Below are positions 7,529-15,829 of a stretch of DNA of 33,871 nucleotides, piece by piece. Every line of letters starts with the position of its first letter. Positions within the stretch are counted from its first letter, which is position 1. Source of the DNA: JAOTYV01 sp041557595. Lineage in GTDB: Bacteria; Pseudomonadota; Alphaproteobacteria; UBA8366. The notes under the pieces were generated by a model. The model saw only the letters and a program-made list of their open reading frames with translations. It was not told the origin of the DNA and made no database searches. Both the position numbers and the translations under genes were made by a program. The stretch is taken from assembly GCA_041557595.1 (NCBI GenBank), contig JBFFGE010000023.1:1-33871 (forward strand), given 5' to 3'.

Positions 7529-8725
7529 ATGAATATTCATGAATATCAAGCAAAAAGCTTGCTTGAGCGATTCGGCGTGGCGGTGCCGCGGGGCGGCGCC
7601 GCGTTTTCCGTCGACGAAGCGCTCAAGGTTGCAAAGGATTTGGGCGGTCCGCTGTGGGTCGTGAAGACGCAAATTCATGCCGGTGGCCGCGGTGCGGGAC
7701 ACTTCAAGGACGACCCCGATGGCGGCGGCGGCGTGCGCCTTGCCAAATCGGAAGCGGAGGTCAAGAAGCATGCAAAGGCCATGCTGGGCCGCGTGCTGGT
7801 GACAAAGCAAACCGGCCCGGCCGGTAAAGAGGTCAAGCGTCTCTATATCGAGGAAGGCTGCGACATCGCGCGCGAGCTGTACCTCGCCATGCTGCTGGAC
7901 CGTGGCACGGGCCGCATCACCATCGTCGCGTCGACCGAAGGCGGCATGGAAATCGAAGAAGTCGCCGCGAAGACTCCGGAAAAAATCGTCCGGGTGGGGA
8001 TCGATCCCGCGACCGGCATTTCCGGGTTCCACGCGCGCAAGGTGGCGTTCGGGCTGGGGCTCGAAGGCAAGCAGGTGTCGTCGGCGGTAAAATTCCTGAT
8101 GGGAATGTACCGGCTCTACACCGAGCTCGATGCGAGCCTGGTCGAGATCAATCCCCTGGTTGTAACCGGCGGCGGTGACGTCATCGCGCTCGATGCGAAA
8201 ATGAACTTCGACGACAATGCGTTGTTCCGCCACGCCGACTTGATGGAAATGCAGGACGAATCGGAAGAGGACCCGGCCGAGCTCGAGGCGTCGGCGCATG
8301 AACTGAATTACATCAAACTCGACGGCAGCATCGGCTGTATGGTCAACGGCGCCGGCCTCGCCATGGCGACGATGGACATCATCAAGCTGTACGGCGGCGA
8401 ACCGGCCAACTTCCTCGATGTCGGCGGTGGCGCGACCAAGGAACGGGTCGCCACGGCGTTCAAGATCATCATGTCCGATACAAATGTGCAGGGTATCCTG
8501 GTCAATATTTTCGGTGGCATCATGCGGTGCGACATCATCGCGGAAGGCGTCGTCGCGGCGGCGCGCGAGGTCAGCCTCGCCGTGCCGCTTGTGGTTCGCC
8601 TCGAGGGGACCAATGTCGAGCTCGGCAAGAAGATCATGGCCGACTCCGGCCTGCCGATCGTCTCCGCCGACGACCTGGGAGACGCGGCGCAGAAAGTTGT
8701 CACCGCAGTGAAGGAGGCAGCCTGA
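7529..8725 (+). CDS. sucC: Succinyl-CoA synthetase (succinate-CoA ligase), beta subunit
   Basis: The beta subunit of the enzyme that converts succinyl-CoA, ADP (or GDP) and phosphate to succinate, ATP (or GTP) and CoA in the TCA cycle. It is 398 residues, close to the usual 388-400. It opens with the family signature MNIHEYQAKSLL, followed by the ATP-grasp domain (KTQIHAGGRGAGHF; later the metal-binding ELDASLVEINPL). The C-terminal CoA-ligase domain contains NFLDVGGGA and VNIFGGIMRCD. The start at 7529 has AAGGGGG just upstream. Its TGA shares one base with the sucD ATG (TGATG), so the two subunits are translationally coupled and made in equal amounts. Confidence 0.97.
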   Translation: MNIHEYQAKSLLERFGVAVPRGGAAFSVDEALKVAKDLGGPLWVVKTQIHAGGRGAGHFKDDPDGGGGVRLAKSEAEVKKHAKAMLGRVLVTKQTGPAGKEVKRLYIEEGCDIARELYLAMLLDRGTGRITIVASTEGGMEIEEVAAKTPEKIVRVGIDPATGISGFHARKVAFGLGLEGKQVSSAVKFLMGMYRLYTELDASLVEINPLVVTGGGDVIALDAKMNFDDNALFRHADLMEMQDESEEDPAELEASAHELNYIKLDGSIGCMVNGAGLAMATMDIIKLYGGEPANFLDVGGGATKERVATAFKIIMSDTNVQGILVNIFGGIMRCDIIAEGVVAAAREVSLAVPLVVRLEGTNVELGKKIMADSGLPIVSADDLGDAAQKVVTAVKEAA

Positions 8726-9600
8726 TGGCCGTTCTCGTCGACAAGGATACCAAGGTCATCTGCCAGGGCTTCACCGGCGCCCAAGGATCCTTCCATTCCG
8801 AACAGGCGATTGCCTATGGCACGAACATGGTCGGCGGCGTGACGCCGGGCAAAGGCGGCAGCAAGCATCTCGATCTGCCGGTGTTCGACACGGTGGCGCA
8901 AGCGGTCGAGAAGACCGGCGCCAACGCAACGGCGATTTACGTTCCGCCGCCCTTCGCGGCGGACGCCATCCTGGAAGCGATGGACGCGGAAATGCCGTTG
9001 ATCGTTTGCATCACCGAAGGCATCCCGGTGCTCGACATGGTCAAGGTCAAGAAAGCCCTGCAAGGATCGTCGTCGCGCCTGATCGGGCCCAATTGCCCGG
9101 GCGTGATCACGCCCGACGAATGCAAGATCGGCATCATGCCGGGGCACATTCACAAGCGCGGCCGAATCGGCGTCGTATCCCGTTCGGGGACGCTGACATA
9201 CGAGGCGGTGGCGCAGACGACCGTGACCGGGCTCGGCCAAACCTCCTGCATCGGCATCGGCGGCGACCCGGTAAACGGGACGAACTTCGTCGACTGTCTG
9301 GAAATGTTCGTGAAGGACGAGGAGACCGAAGGCATCATCATGATCGGCGAAATCGGTGGCGATGCGGAAGCGCAGGGCGCGGAATTCATTCGCGCATCGG
9401 GCACGAAGAAACCGGTGGTCGGCTTCATCGCCGGCAAGACCGCGCCGCCGGGCCGCCGCATGGGCCATGCGGGCGCGGTGATTTCGGGCGGCAAGGATAC
9501 TGCCGAACACAAGGTCGAGGCGCTGCGCAGCGCGGGCATTCATGTGGCCGACAGTCCCGCGGAGCTCGGCACCACAATGCTCGAGGCTATGCGGGGATGA
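8725..9600 (+). CDS. sucD: Succinyl-CoA synthetase, alpha subunit
   Basis: The 291-residue alpha subunit, which binds CoA and carries the phosphohistidine intermediate. The N-terminal CoA-binding Rossmann domain shows QGFTGAQGSFH and GGVTPGKGG. The second half is the ligase domain, with GIGGDPVNGT and the active-site histidine H248 in MGHAGAVISGG. The ATG overlaps the last base of the sucC stop, with AAGGAGG at 8711-8717 inside sucC serving as its ribosome site. The open frame continues upstream into sucC, but the family N-terminus (MAVLVDKDTKVICQG) fixes the start here. It is followed after 87 bases by sucA. Confidence 0.97.
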   Translation: MAVLVDKDTKVICQGFTGAQGSFHSEQAIAYGTNMVGGVTPGKGGSKHLDLPVFDTVAQAVEKTGANATAIYVPPPFAADAILEAMDAEMPLIVCITEGIPVLDMVKVKKALQGSSSRLIGPNCPGVITPDECKIGIMPGHIHKRGRIGVVSRSGTLTYEAVAQTTVTGLGQTSCIGIGGDPVNGTNFVDCLEMFVKDEETEGIIMIGEIGGDAEAQGAEFIRASGTKKPVVGFIAGKTAPPGRRMGHAGAVISGGKDTAEHKVEALRSAGIHVADSPAELGTTMLEAMRG

Positions 9601-9687
9601 CGCGCCGGCAGATTGGCCGAGGCGCGGCATAAGCGCTGTGGCAATGCCGGCGGACTGCAAGAAAGCAGCGGCCGGCGGGAGGAATAG

Positions 9688-12663
9688 ATGACCCAGTATA
9701 TCGGTGAAAGTTCGTTTCTTTTCGGCGCGAACGAAACCTATATCGCCGAACTCTATGCCCGTTTCGTGAGCGATCCGTCGTCGGTGGACGAAAGCTGGTC
9801 CGAAGTGTTCCGGTCGCTGGACGACGACGCCAAGTCGGTGTTGGACGAAGTCCGCGGCGCCAGCTGGGCGCCACGCCAGACCAGCGTCCTCGGCGGCAAC
9901 GGCATGGCGACATCCGTATCCGACGCGACCGAAGGAGTTGTCGAACCGCCGGCGCCCGGCTATGGCGCGGGACGCGGGGCCAGCGCCGAAGAGGTACGCC
10001 AGGCGACGATGGACTCCATCCGCGCCCTGATGTTGATTCGCGCCTATCGCGTGCGCGGTCACTTGGAAGCGGATCTGGATCCGCTGAAACTGCACAAGCC
10101 GGAGCCGCATCCGGAGCTCGACCCCGCCACCTATGGTTTTTCGGAACGCGACCTCGACCGGCCGATTTTCATCAACTATGTGCTTGGCCTGGAATCAGCG
10201 ACGCTGCGGGAAATCGTCTCGATCCTGCGCTCGACCTATTGCGGCACGATCGGCGTCGAATTCATGCACAAGCAGGAACCCGACGAGAAATCCTGGATCC
10301 AGGAACGCGTCGAAAGCATCCGCAACCGCACCAAATTCACCGATCTCGGCAAGCAGACGATCCTCGAGCGCCTGACCCATGCGGAGCTGTTCGAGCAATA
10401 TATCGACCGCAAGCATACGGGCACCAAACGTTTCGGGCTGGACGGCGGCGAATCGGCGATCCCGGTGGTCGAGCAGATCCTGAAGCGCGGCGCGCAGTTG
10501 GGATTGGACGAGGTCATCATCGGCATGCCGCATCGCGGCCGGCTGAACATGCTCGCCAACATCATGGCCAAGCCCTACCGCGCCATCTTCTCCGAATTCC
10601 AGGGCAACCCGGCCAATCCGGAGGACATCCAGGGTTCGGGCGACGTCAAATACCATCTCGGCACATCCGGGGACCGGGAGTTCGACAACAACGTCGTGCA
10701 TTTGTCGCTCAGCCCGAACCCGAGTCATCTCGAGGCGGTCAACACCGTCGTGCTTGGCCGTGTGCGGGCGAAGCAACGGCAACGCGGCGACAACGACCGC
10801 AGCAAGGTGATGGCGTTGCTGATGCATGGCGATGCGGCGTTTTCCGGTCAGGGAATCGTTCCGGAAACGCTCGACCTGTCGCAGTTGCGCGGCTACCGCA
10901 CCGGGGGAACGGTCCATCTGATCGTGAACAACCAGATCGGCTTCACGACCATGCCGTCCTATTCGCGCTCTTCGCCCTATTGTTCGGACGTCGCGAAAAT
11001 GATCGGCGCGCCGATCCTGCACGTGAATGGCGACGACCCGGAGGCGTGCGTCCATGTTGCGCGGATCGCCACGGAATACCGGCAGAAGTTCAAGAAAGAC
11101 GTGGTCATCGATCTGATCTGCTATCGCCGGCATGGCCATAACGAAGGCGACGAGCCGGCCTTCACGCAGCCGTTGATGTACAAGAAGATCAAGGAACACC
11201 CGACCACCCGCGCGTTGTATGCGGCGAAGCTGGAGTCGGAAGGCGTGGTGGAGCCGGGGACCGGCGACCGCATCGCCAAGGAATTCCAGGCCGAACTCGA
11301 TATCGAATTCGAGGCCGCGGCGTCCTACAAGCCGAACAAGGCGAATTGGCTCGAAGGCCATTGGTCGGGCCTGCAGGTGGCGTCCGGCGACGATCGACGC
11401 GGCAGCACGGCGGTCGAATTCGATCTGCTCAAGGAAGTCGGCTTCGCGATTTCTGAAGTCCCGCCGAATTTCGACATTCACCCGCGTCTGGTGCGGCAGC
11501 TCAAGAACAAGCGCAAGATGATCGAGACCGGCGAGGGCGTCGATTGGTCGACCGCCGAGGCGCTGGCGCTCGGTACCTTATTGTGCGAGGCGACGCCGGT
11601 GCGCTTCTCTGGCGAAGACTCGGTCCGGGGCACGTTCAGCCAGCGGCATGCGGGTTTGATCGACCAGACCTCCGAAGAGCGCTATTTGCCGCTTGCGAAT
11701 ATCCGGTTCGGCCAGGCGCCGTTCGAGATCCTCGACAGTCCGCTATCGGAATTCGGCGTTCTGGGATTCGAGTACGGCTACAGTCTGGCGGAGCCGCACG
11801 CGCTCGTGATTTGGGAGGCCCAGTTCGGCGACTTCGCCAACGGCGCGCAGGTGATCATCGATCAGTTCATCTCGTCCGGCGAGTCGAAATGGCTGCGCAT
11901 GAGCGGCTTGGTGATGTTGCTGCCGCACGGCTATGAGGGGCAGGGTCCGGAGCACAGTTCCGCCCGGCTCGAGCGATATTTGCAACTCTGCGCCGAGGAC
12001 AATATGCAGGTGGTCAATTGCACCAGCCCGGCCAACTATTTTCATGTCCTGCGGCGCCAGATTCGGCGGAACTTCCGTAAGCCGTTGATCATGATGACGC
12101 CGAAGTCGCTGCTGCGGCACAAGCGGTGCATTTCTCCGCTGGAGGAGATGGGGCCGAACACGACCTTCCATCGTGTCTTGTGGGACGATGCCGACGGCAC
12201 CGATGGCCTGGCGGCCGACGAAAAAATCCGGCGCGTCGTCCTGTGCTCGGGCAAGGTGTATTACGACCTTCTTGAGGAACGCGAAAAACGCGGCATCAAG
12301 GATGTATACATCCTGCGCATGGAACAGCTTTACCCCTTCCCGCAAAAGGCGCTGACAACGGAGCTGAAACGCTTCCCGTTGGCCGATGTGGTGTGGTGCC
12401 AGGAAGAGCCGAAGAACATGGGTGCCTGGTTCTTCGTCGATCCATTGATCGAGGATCTGATAGGCGAGATCGGCATGAACGCGGAACGGCCGGTCTATGC
12501 CGGACGACCGGAAGCTGCGTCGCCCGCCACCGGATCGGCGCGGCGGCATCAGGAAGAACAAGCGAAGCTGGTCGACGACGCGCTGACGATTCCTGCTACC
12601 GGTCGGGCAGTCCGGGGTAAATCCGCCGCGCGCAAAAAGGCGTCGCAAGATGCGAAAGCGTAA
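9688..12663 (+). CDS. sucA: 2-oxoglutarate dehydrogenase E1 component
   Basis: The thiamine-diphosphate E1 of the 2-oxoglutarate dehydrogenase complex; it decarboxylates 2-oxoglutarate and transfers the succinyl group to the lipoyl arm of SucB. At 991 residues it is longer than the E. coli enzyme. An N-terminal E2-binding segment (SFLFGANETYIAELY) is followed by an Ala/Gly-rich linker, then the catalytic core with MPHRGRLNML, HLSLSPNPSHLEAV and the ThDP/metal motif from GDAAFSGQG to NNQIGFTT. The transketolase-like second half contains RLERYLQLCAEDNMQV and ends in the C-terminal block MGAWFFVDP. A basic Lys/Ala tail of about 20 residues (GKSAARKKASQDAKA) closes the protein and is not conserved. 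The ribosome site GGGAGGAAT precedes ATG 9688. Confidence 0.96.
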   Translation: MTQYIGESSFLFGANETYIAELYARFVSDPSSVDESWSEVFRSLDDDAKSVLDEVRGASWAPRQTSVLGGNGMATSVSDATEGVVEPPAPGYGAGRGASAEEVRQATMDSIRALMLIRAYRVRGHLEADLDPLKLHKPEPHPELDPATYGFSERDLDRPIFINYVLGLESATLREIVSILRSTYCGTIGVEFMHKQEPDEKSWIQERVESIRNRTKFTDLGKQTILERLTHAELFEQYIDRKHTGTKRFGLDGGESAIPVVEQILKRGAQLGLDEVIIGMPHRGRLNMLANIMAKPYRAIFSEFQGNPANPEDIQGSGDVKYHLGTSGDREFDNNVVHLSLSPNPSHLEAVNTVVLGRVRAKQRQRGDNDRSKVMALLMHGDAAFSGQGIVPETLDLSQLRGYRTGGTVHLIVNNQIGFTTMPSYSRSSPYCSDVAKMIGAPILHVNGDDPEACVHVARIATEYRQKFKKDVVIDLICYRRHGHNEGDEPAFTQPLMYKKIKEHPTTRALYAAKLESEGVVEPGTGDRIAKEFQAELDIEFEAAASYKPNKANWLEGHWSGLQVASGDDRRGSTAVEFDLLKEVGFAISEVPPNFDIHPRLVRQLKNKRKMIETGEGVDWSTAEALALGTLLCEATPVRFSGEDSVRGTFSQRHAGLIDQTSEERYLPLANIRFGQAPFEILDSPLSEFGVLGFEYGYSLAEPHALVIWEAQFGDFANGAQVIIDQFISSGESKWLRMSGLVMLLPHGYEGQGPEHSSARLERYLQLCAEDNMQVVNCTSPANYFHVLRRQIRRNFRKPLIMMTPKSLLRHKRCISPLEEMGPNTTFHRVLWDDADGTDGLAADEKIRRVVLCSGKVYYDLLEEREKRGIKDVYILRMEQLYPFPQKALTTELKRFPLADVVWCQEEPKNMGAWFFVDPLIEDLIGEIGMNAERPVYAGRPEAASPATGSARRHQEEQAKLVDDALTIPATGRAVRGKSAARKKASQDAKA

Positions 12664-12719
12664 ACCGCATTCAATCCGTCGGATCGGCCGTGCCGGTCTG
12701 CATTCGGAGGAAAGTTAAG

Positions 12720-14351
12720 ATGGCGATTCAAATCATGGTTCCCACGCTTGGCGAATCGGTCACGGAAGCGACCGTTGCCAAGTGGCTCAAGCAGGTGGGA
12801 GACACGGTCGATGTCGACGAGCCGCTCGTGGAACTGGAAACCGACAAGGTTTCGCTGGAAGTGCCCGCGCCCGTCGCGGGCGTCCTGACGGAAATTCTGG
12901 TCGCCGATGGCGTCGATGTGGAAGTCGGCGCGGTGCTGGGCAGTGTCGATGAAAGCGGCGCGGCCGCATCGCCCAAGGAAGCCCCGGTAGAGAAACCGAA
13001 GGAAGCGCCGAAAGAGCCGGCAAAGGAGGCGCCGCCCGCGTCTCCGCCGAAGGCGCCGGTGGAGGAGCCGAATTCGGCGCCCGCGCCGCAGGCGAATGGC
13101 GGCGCCCTGGTGGAAGTCGTGGTTCCAGCGGTCGGCGAATCGGTGACCGAAGGCACGATTGCAAAATGGCTCAAGCAGGTCGGCGACGCCGTCGCCGTCG
13201 ACGAACCGCTGGTCGAGCTGGAGACCGACAAGGCTTCCGTGGAAATACCGTCCACGGTGGCGGGCGCCTTGGCGGAAATTCGTGTGGCCGAAGGCGAGGA
13301 TGTCGAAGTCGGCACGGTAATCGCCATGATCGCCGAAGGCGCCACATCGGCGCCCGCACCGGCGCCGGCCGCCGCGAAGACCGAATCCCCGGCGGCCGCG
13401 GCGGGTGCGAACGACGCGCTGTCGCCGGCGGTGCGCAAGCTGATCGATGACAACGGTCTCGACCCGGCGCAGATACCGGCGACCGGGGCCAAGGGCCAAC
13501 TCTCCAAGGGCGACGTCCTGAAATTTCTTGAATCCGGCGCCAAGCCGGCACCTGCTCCGGCGAAGCCAGCCGCGCCGGCTGCACGGCCCGCGGTCTCGAT
13601 ACCCGCCGCAAAGGAACCGGCGGGCGAATTGCCGCCGCGGCCCGAAGACCCGCGCGGCGAAGAACGCGTCCGCATGTCGCGTCTGCGCCAGCGCATCGCA
13701 CAGCGCCTCAAGGAAGCGCAAAACAATGCCGCCATGCTCACCACCTATAACGAGGTGCGCATGGATTCATTGATGAAGCTGCGCACCGATTACCGCGACG
13801 CGTTCGAAAAGAAGCACGGCGTGCGGCTGGGATTCCTGTCGTTTTTCGTCAAGGCGGCGATCATCGCCTTGAAGGAAATTCCCGCGGTCAACGCGGAAAT
13901 CTACGGCGACGAAATCGTCTACAAGAATTATTACGACATCGGCGTCGCCGTCGGCACGCCCCAGGGGTTGGTAGTGCCGGTGGTGCGCGACGCGGACCAG
14001 ATGTCGTTTGCGGAAATCGAGGGCACGATCGCCGAATACGGCCGGCGCGCGCGCGACGGCAAACTCGGCGTGCAGGAAATGTCCGGCGGCACCTTCACCA
14101 TTTCCAACGGCGGCGTCTACGGGTCGCTGATGTCCATGCCGATCCTCAACCCGCCGCAGTCGGGTATCCTCGGCATGCACAAGATCCAGAAGCGTCCCAT
14201 CGTCGAAGGCGATGAAATCACGATCGCCAGCATGATGTATCTCGCGATGAGCTACGATCACCGCATCGTCGACGGCCGCGAGGCGGTGACATTTCTGGTG
14301 CGCATGAAGGAAGTGCTCGAGGATCCGCAGCGTCTGCTGATCGACGTCTAA
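12720..14351 (+). CDS. sucB: 2-oxoglutarate dehydrogenase E2 (dihydrolipoyl succinyltransferase) with two lipoyl domains
   Basis: Transfers the succinyl group from the lipoyl arm to CoA and forms the core of the complex. The 543-residue protein has lipoyl domain 1 (about 1-77, lipoyl lysine K43 in ETDKVS) and an Ala/Pro/Glu-rich linker. Next come lipoyl domain 2 (about 129-205, K171 in ETDKAS), a second linker and the E1/E3-binding domain (about 234-271, LSPAVRKLID). The catalytic acetyltransferase domain ends the protein, with H514 and D518 in HRIVDG. Most SucB/OdhB proteins have one lipoyl domain and about 400 residues, so the duplication is unusual. The domains match at 49 of 67 aligned residues. 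An ATG 30 bases downstream of an in-frame GTG, with CGGAGGAAAG upstream, gives the canonical N-terminus MAIQIMVPTLGES. It lies 56 bases after sucA. Confidence 0.95.
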   Translation: MAIQIMVPTLGESVTEATVAKWLKQVGDTVDVDEPLVELETDKVSLEVPAPVAGVLTEILVADGVDVEVGAVLGSVDESGAAASPKEAPVEKPKEAPKEPAKEAPPASPPKAPVEEPNSAPAPQANGGALVEVVVPAVGESVTEGTIAKWLKQVGDAVAVDEPLVELETDKASVEIPSTVAGALAEIRVAEGEDVEVGTVIAMIAEGATSAPAPAPAAAKTESPAAAAGANDALSPAVRKLIDDNGLDPAQIPATGAKGQLSKGDVLKFLESGAKPAPAPAKPAAPAARPAVSIPAAKEPAGELPPRPEDPRGEERVRMSRLRQRIAQRLKEAQNNAAMLTTYNEVRMDSLMKLRTDYRDAFEKKHGVRLGFLSFFVKAAIIALKEIPAVNAEIYGDEIVYKNYYDIGVAVGTPQGLVVPVVRDADQMSFAEIEGTIAEYGRRARDGKLGVQEMSGGTFTISNGGVYGSLMSMPILNPPQSGILGMHKIQKRPIVEGDEITIASMMYLAMSYDHRIVDGREAVTFLVRMKEVLEDPQRLLIDV

Positions 14352-14364
14352 GGCGGCGCCGCGA

Positions 14365-15588
14365 TTAAATCACCTTCTTTGCGGTAAGCTCTTTGAGCTG
14401 CGCGCCGCTCATACCGAGCAGGCCGCCATAGACTTCCTGATTGTGCGCGCCCACGGCCGGGCCGAGCGATTCGATCGCGCCCGGCGTGGAGCTCATTCTC
14501 GGCACCACGTTTTGAACCGCCACTTCGCCCGCCCGCGGATCGTCGAACAGGACGATGTTCTCGCGCGCCCGATTCTGCGCATCCTCGAAAATCTCATCGA
14601 TTGCCGCGACCATGCCGCACGGTACTTGCGCGTCCGCGCACCGCCGCAACGCCTCGTCGCGGGTCAGGGCGCTGGTCCAGTCGGTCACCATGCGGTCGAC
14701 CTCGTCGCGGCGATCGTCCCGCTGCGGGTAGGTTCCGAAGATACCGTCGCCGGCCACCTCGGGCCGGCCGATCAGGTCGGCAAGGCGTTCGAATATCTTG
14801 TCGCTGGTACACGCGATGGCGATCCAGCGGTCGTCCTTGGTTGGGTAGTGGCTATGGGGCACGGCATTTTTCATCGCGGGACCCATCCGCTGGCGGATAA
14901 ATCCGGTCTTGTGAAAGGCGCCGGGCAGCTCGTCGAGAAAGCGGAAGATCGGCTCGTAGAGCCCGATATCGATGAACTGTCCCTCGCCGGTCATTTCGCG
15001 GGCGCGCAGCGCCATCATCGCGCCGAACGCCCCGTAGACGCCGGCCAGATAGTCGGGGATGGTCGGCGAGCCGGGCGTCGACGGCGGCCGATCGGGATCG
15101 CCGGCGAGAAACGAGAGCCCGCCGAAGGCATTGGCGATGCGGCCGAAGCCCGGGCGTTCCCTATAGGGGCCGGTCTGACCGTAACCGCTGATGCGCACCA
15201 TGATCAGCTTGCCGTTGTGGCGCCGCAGATCCTCCCAGCCGACGCCCCAGCCCTCGAGCGTTCCCGGCTGGAAATTCTCGATCAGGATATCCGCCCGGGC
15301 GACCAGTTGTTTCAGAATGTCCGCGCCCTCGGGCGTCCGGAGATCCAGTGTGACCGACTTCTTGTTGCGCGCCTCGCTAAGCCAGACCAGCGAGTCGCCG
15401 CAGTCGGTGGGCGTGCCGAACCGGCGCAAATTATCCCCGGTGCCGGGCATCTCGACCTTGATGACATCGGCGCCGAAATCGGCGAGCTGGGTCGCCGCAA
15501 ACGGGCCGGCCATGAACGACGCGACGTCGAGGACGCGAATGCCCGGCAAGGGTTTAATGGGTCGTTGATCCTCCGGGCGGTCGCTCAT
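14365..15588 (-). CDS. CaiB/BaiF family (class III) CoA-transferase
   Basis: A 407-residue enzyme that moves CoA between carboxylic acids. Family marks are PLPGIRVLDVASFMAGPF at the N-terminus, the FGADVIKVEMPGTGD loop, ARNKKSVTLDLR, and ADILIENFQPG. D179 in PTIPDYLAG sits where the catalytic aspartate that forms the acyl anhydride lies. The late segment CADAQVPCGMV is also typical. I start it at the ATG at 15588, preceded by AGGAAA on its own strand; an in-frame ATG at 15705 would add an Arg-rich extension of 39 residues unlike the family. It is convergent with sucB (13 bases apart) and lies between sucB and lpd. The acyl substrates cannot be read from the sequence; succinyl-CoA is a plausible donor, given the context. 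Confidence 0.9.
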   Translation of the reverse strand: MSDRPEDQRPIKPLPGIRVLDVASFMAGPFAATQLADFGADVIKVEMPGTGDNLRRFGTPTDCGDSLVWLSEARNKKSVTLDLRTPEGADILKQLVARADILIENFQPGTLEGWGVGWEDLRRHNGKLIMVRISGYGQTGPYRERPGFGRIANAFGGLSFLAGDPDRPPSTPGSPTIPDYLAGVYGAFGAMMALRAREMTGEGQFIDIGLYEPIFRFLDELPGAFHKTGFIRQRMGPAMKNAVPHSHYPTKDDRWIAIACTSDKIFERLADLIGRPEVAGDGIFGTYPQRDDRRDEVDRMVTDWTSALTRDEALRRCADAQVPCGMVAAIDEIFEDAQNRARENIVLFDDPRAGEVAVQNVVPRMSSTPGAIESLGPAVGAHNQEVYGGLLGMSGAQLKELTAKKVI

Positions 15589-15829
15589 TGCTGGGGTTTC
15601 CTCGATTTGGCGCGGCGTGGTCCCGCTCGCATCGGCCTGCGCGGGGCGGCGCGCGGCCCTTTCCCGGTTTTCGCGGCGCCGGCCGGCCCGTCTTGCTTCC
15701 ACCATCGGTTGTGCAAGAAATTTGCGTTAAGCGAAACTTTAACCATATTCAGTCTAGTATTCTGACTGGGGTATAGTCCGTGCGCAACGTCGCGCCGGCG
15801 CGAGATCCATTGAACCGGGGATTTTTTTG
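15589..15829. promoter_or_regulatory. Divergent intergenic region with candidate lpd promoter
   Basis: This 241-base gap separates the CoA-transferase and lpd starts. Its part nearest the CoA-transferase is GC-rich and open on the minus strand, giving the rejected N-terminal extension of that gene. From 15720 to 15777 it turns strikingly A/T-rich for this genome. A possible lpd promoter is TTGCGT (15722-15727) with CATATT (15744-15749), spacer 16. A second -10-like TATAGT lies at 15772-15777 without a good -35. A separate lpd promoter is expected because the CoA-transferase cuts lpd off from sucAB. Confidence 0.35.

Noticed and set aside
8308..10110. A 600-codon open frame antisense to sucC, sucD and sucA
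   Set aside because: It spans three certain genes on the other strand, has low-complexity Arg/His/Ala composition and no ribosome site or domain.
15589..15705. N-terminal extension of the CoA-transferase to an ATG at 15705
   Set aside because: The added 39 residues are Arg/Ala-rich and unlike the family, while ATG 15588 has a good ribosome site and gives the usual N-terminus.
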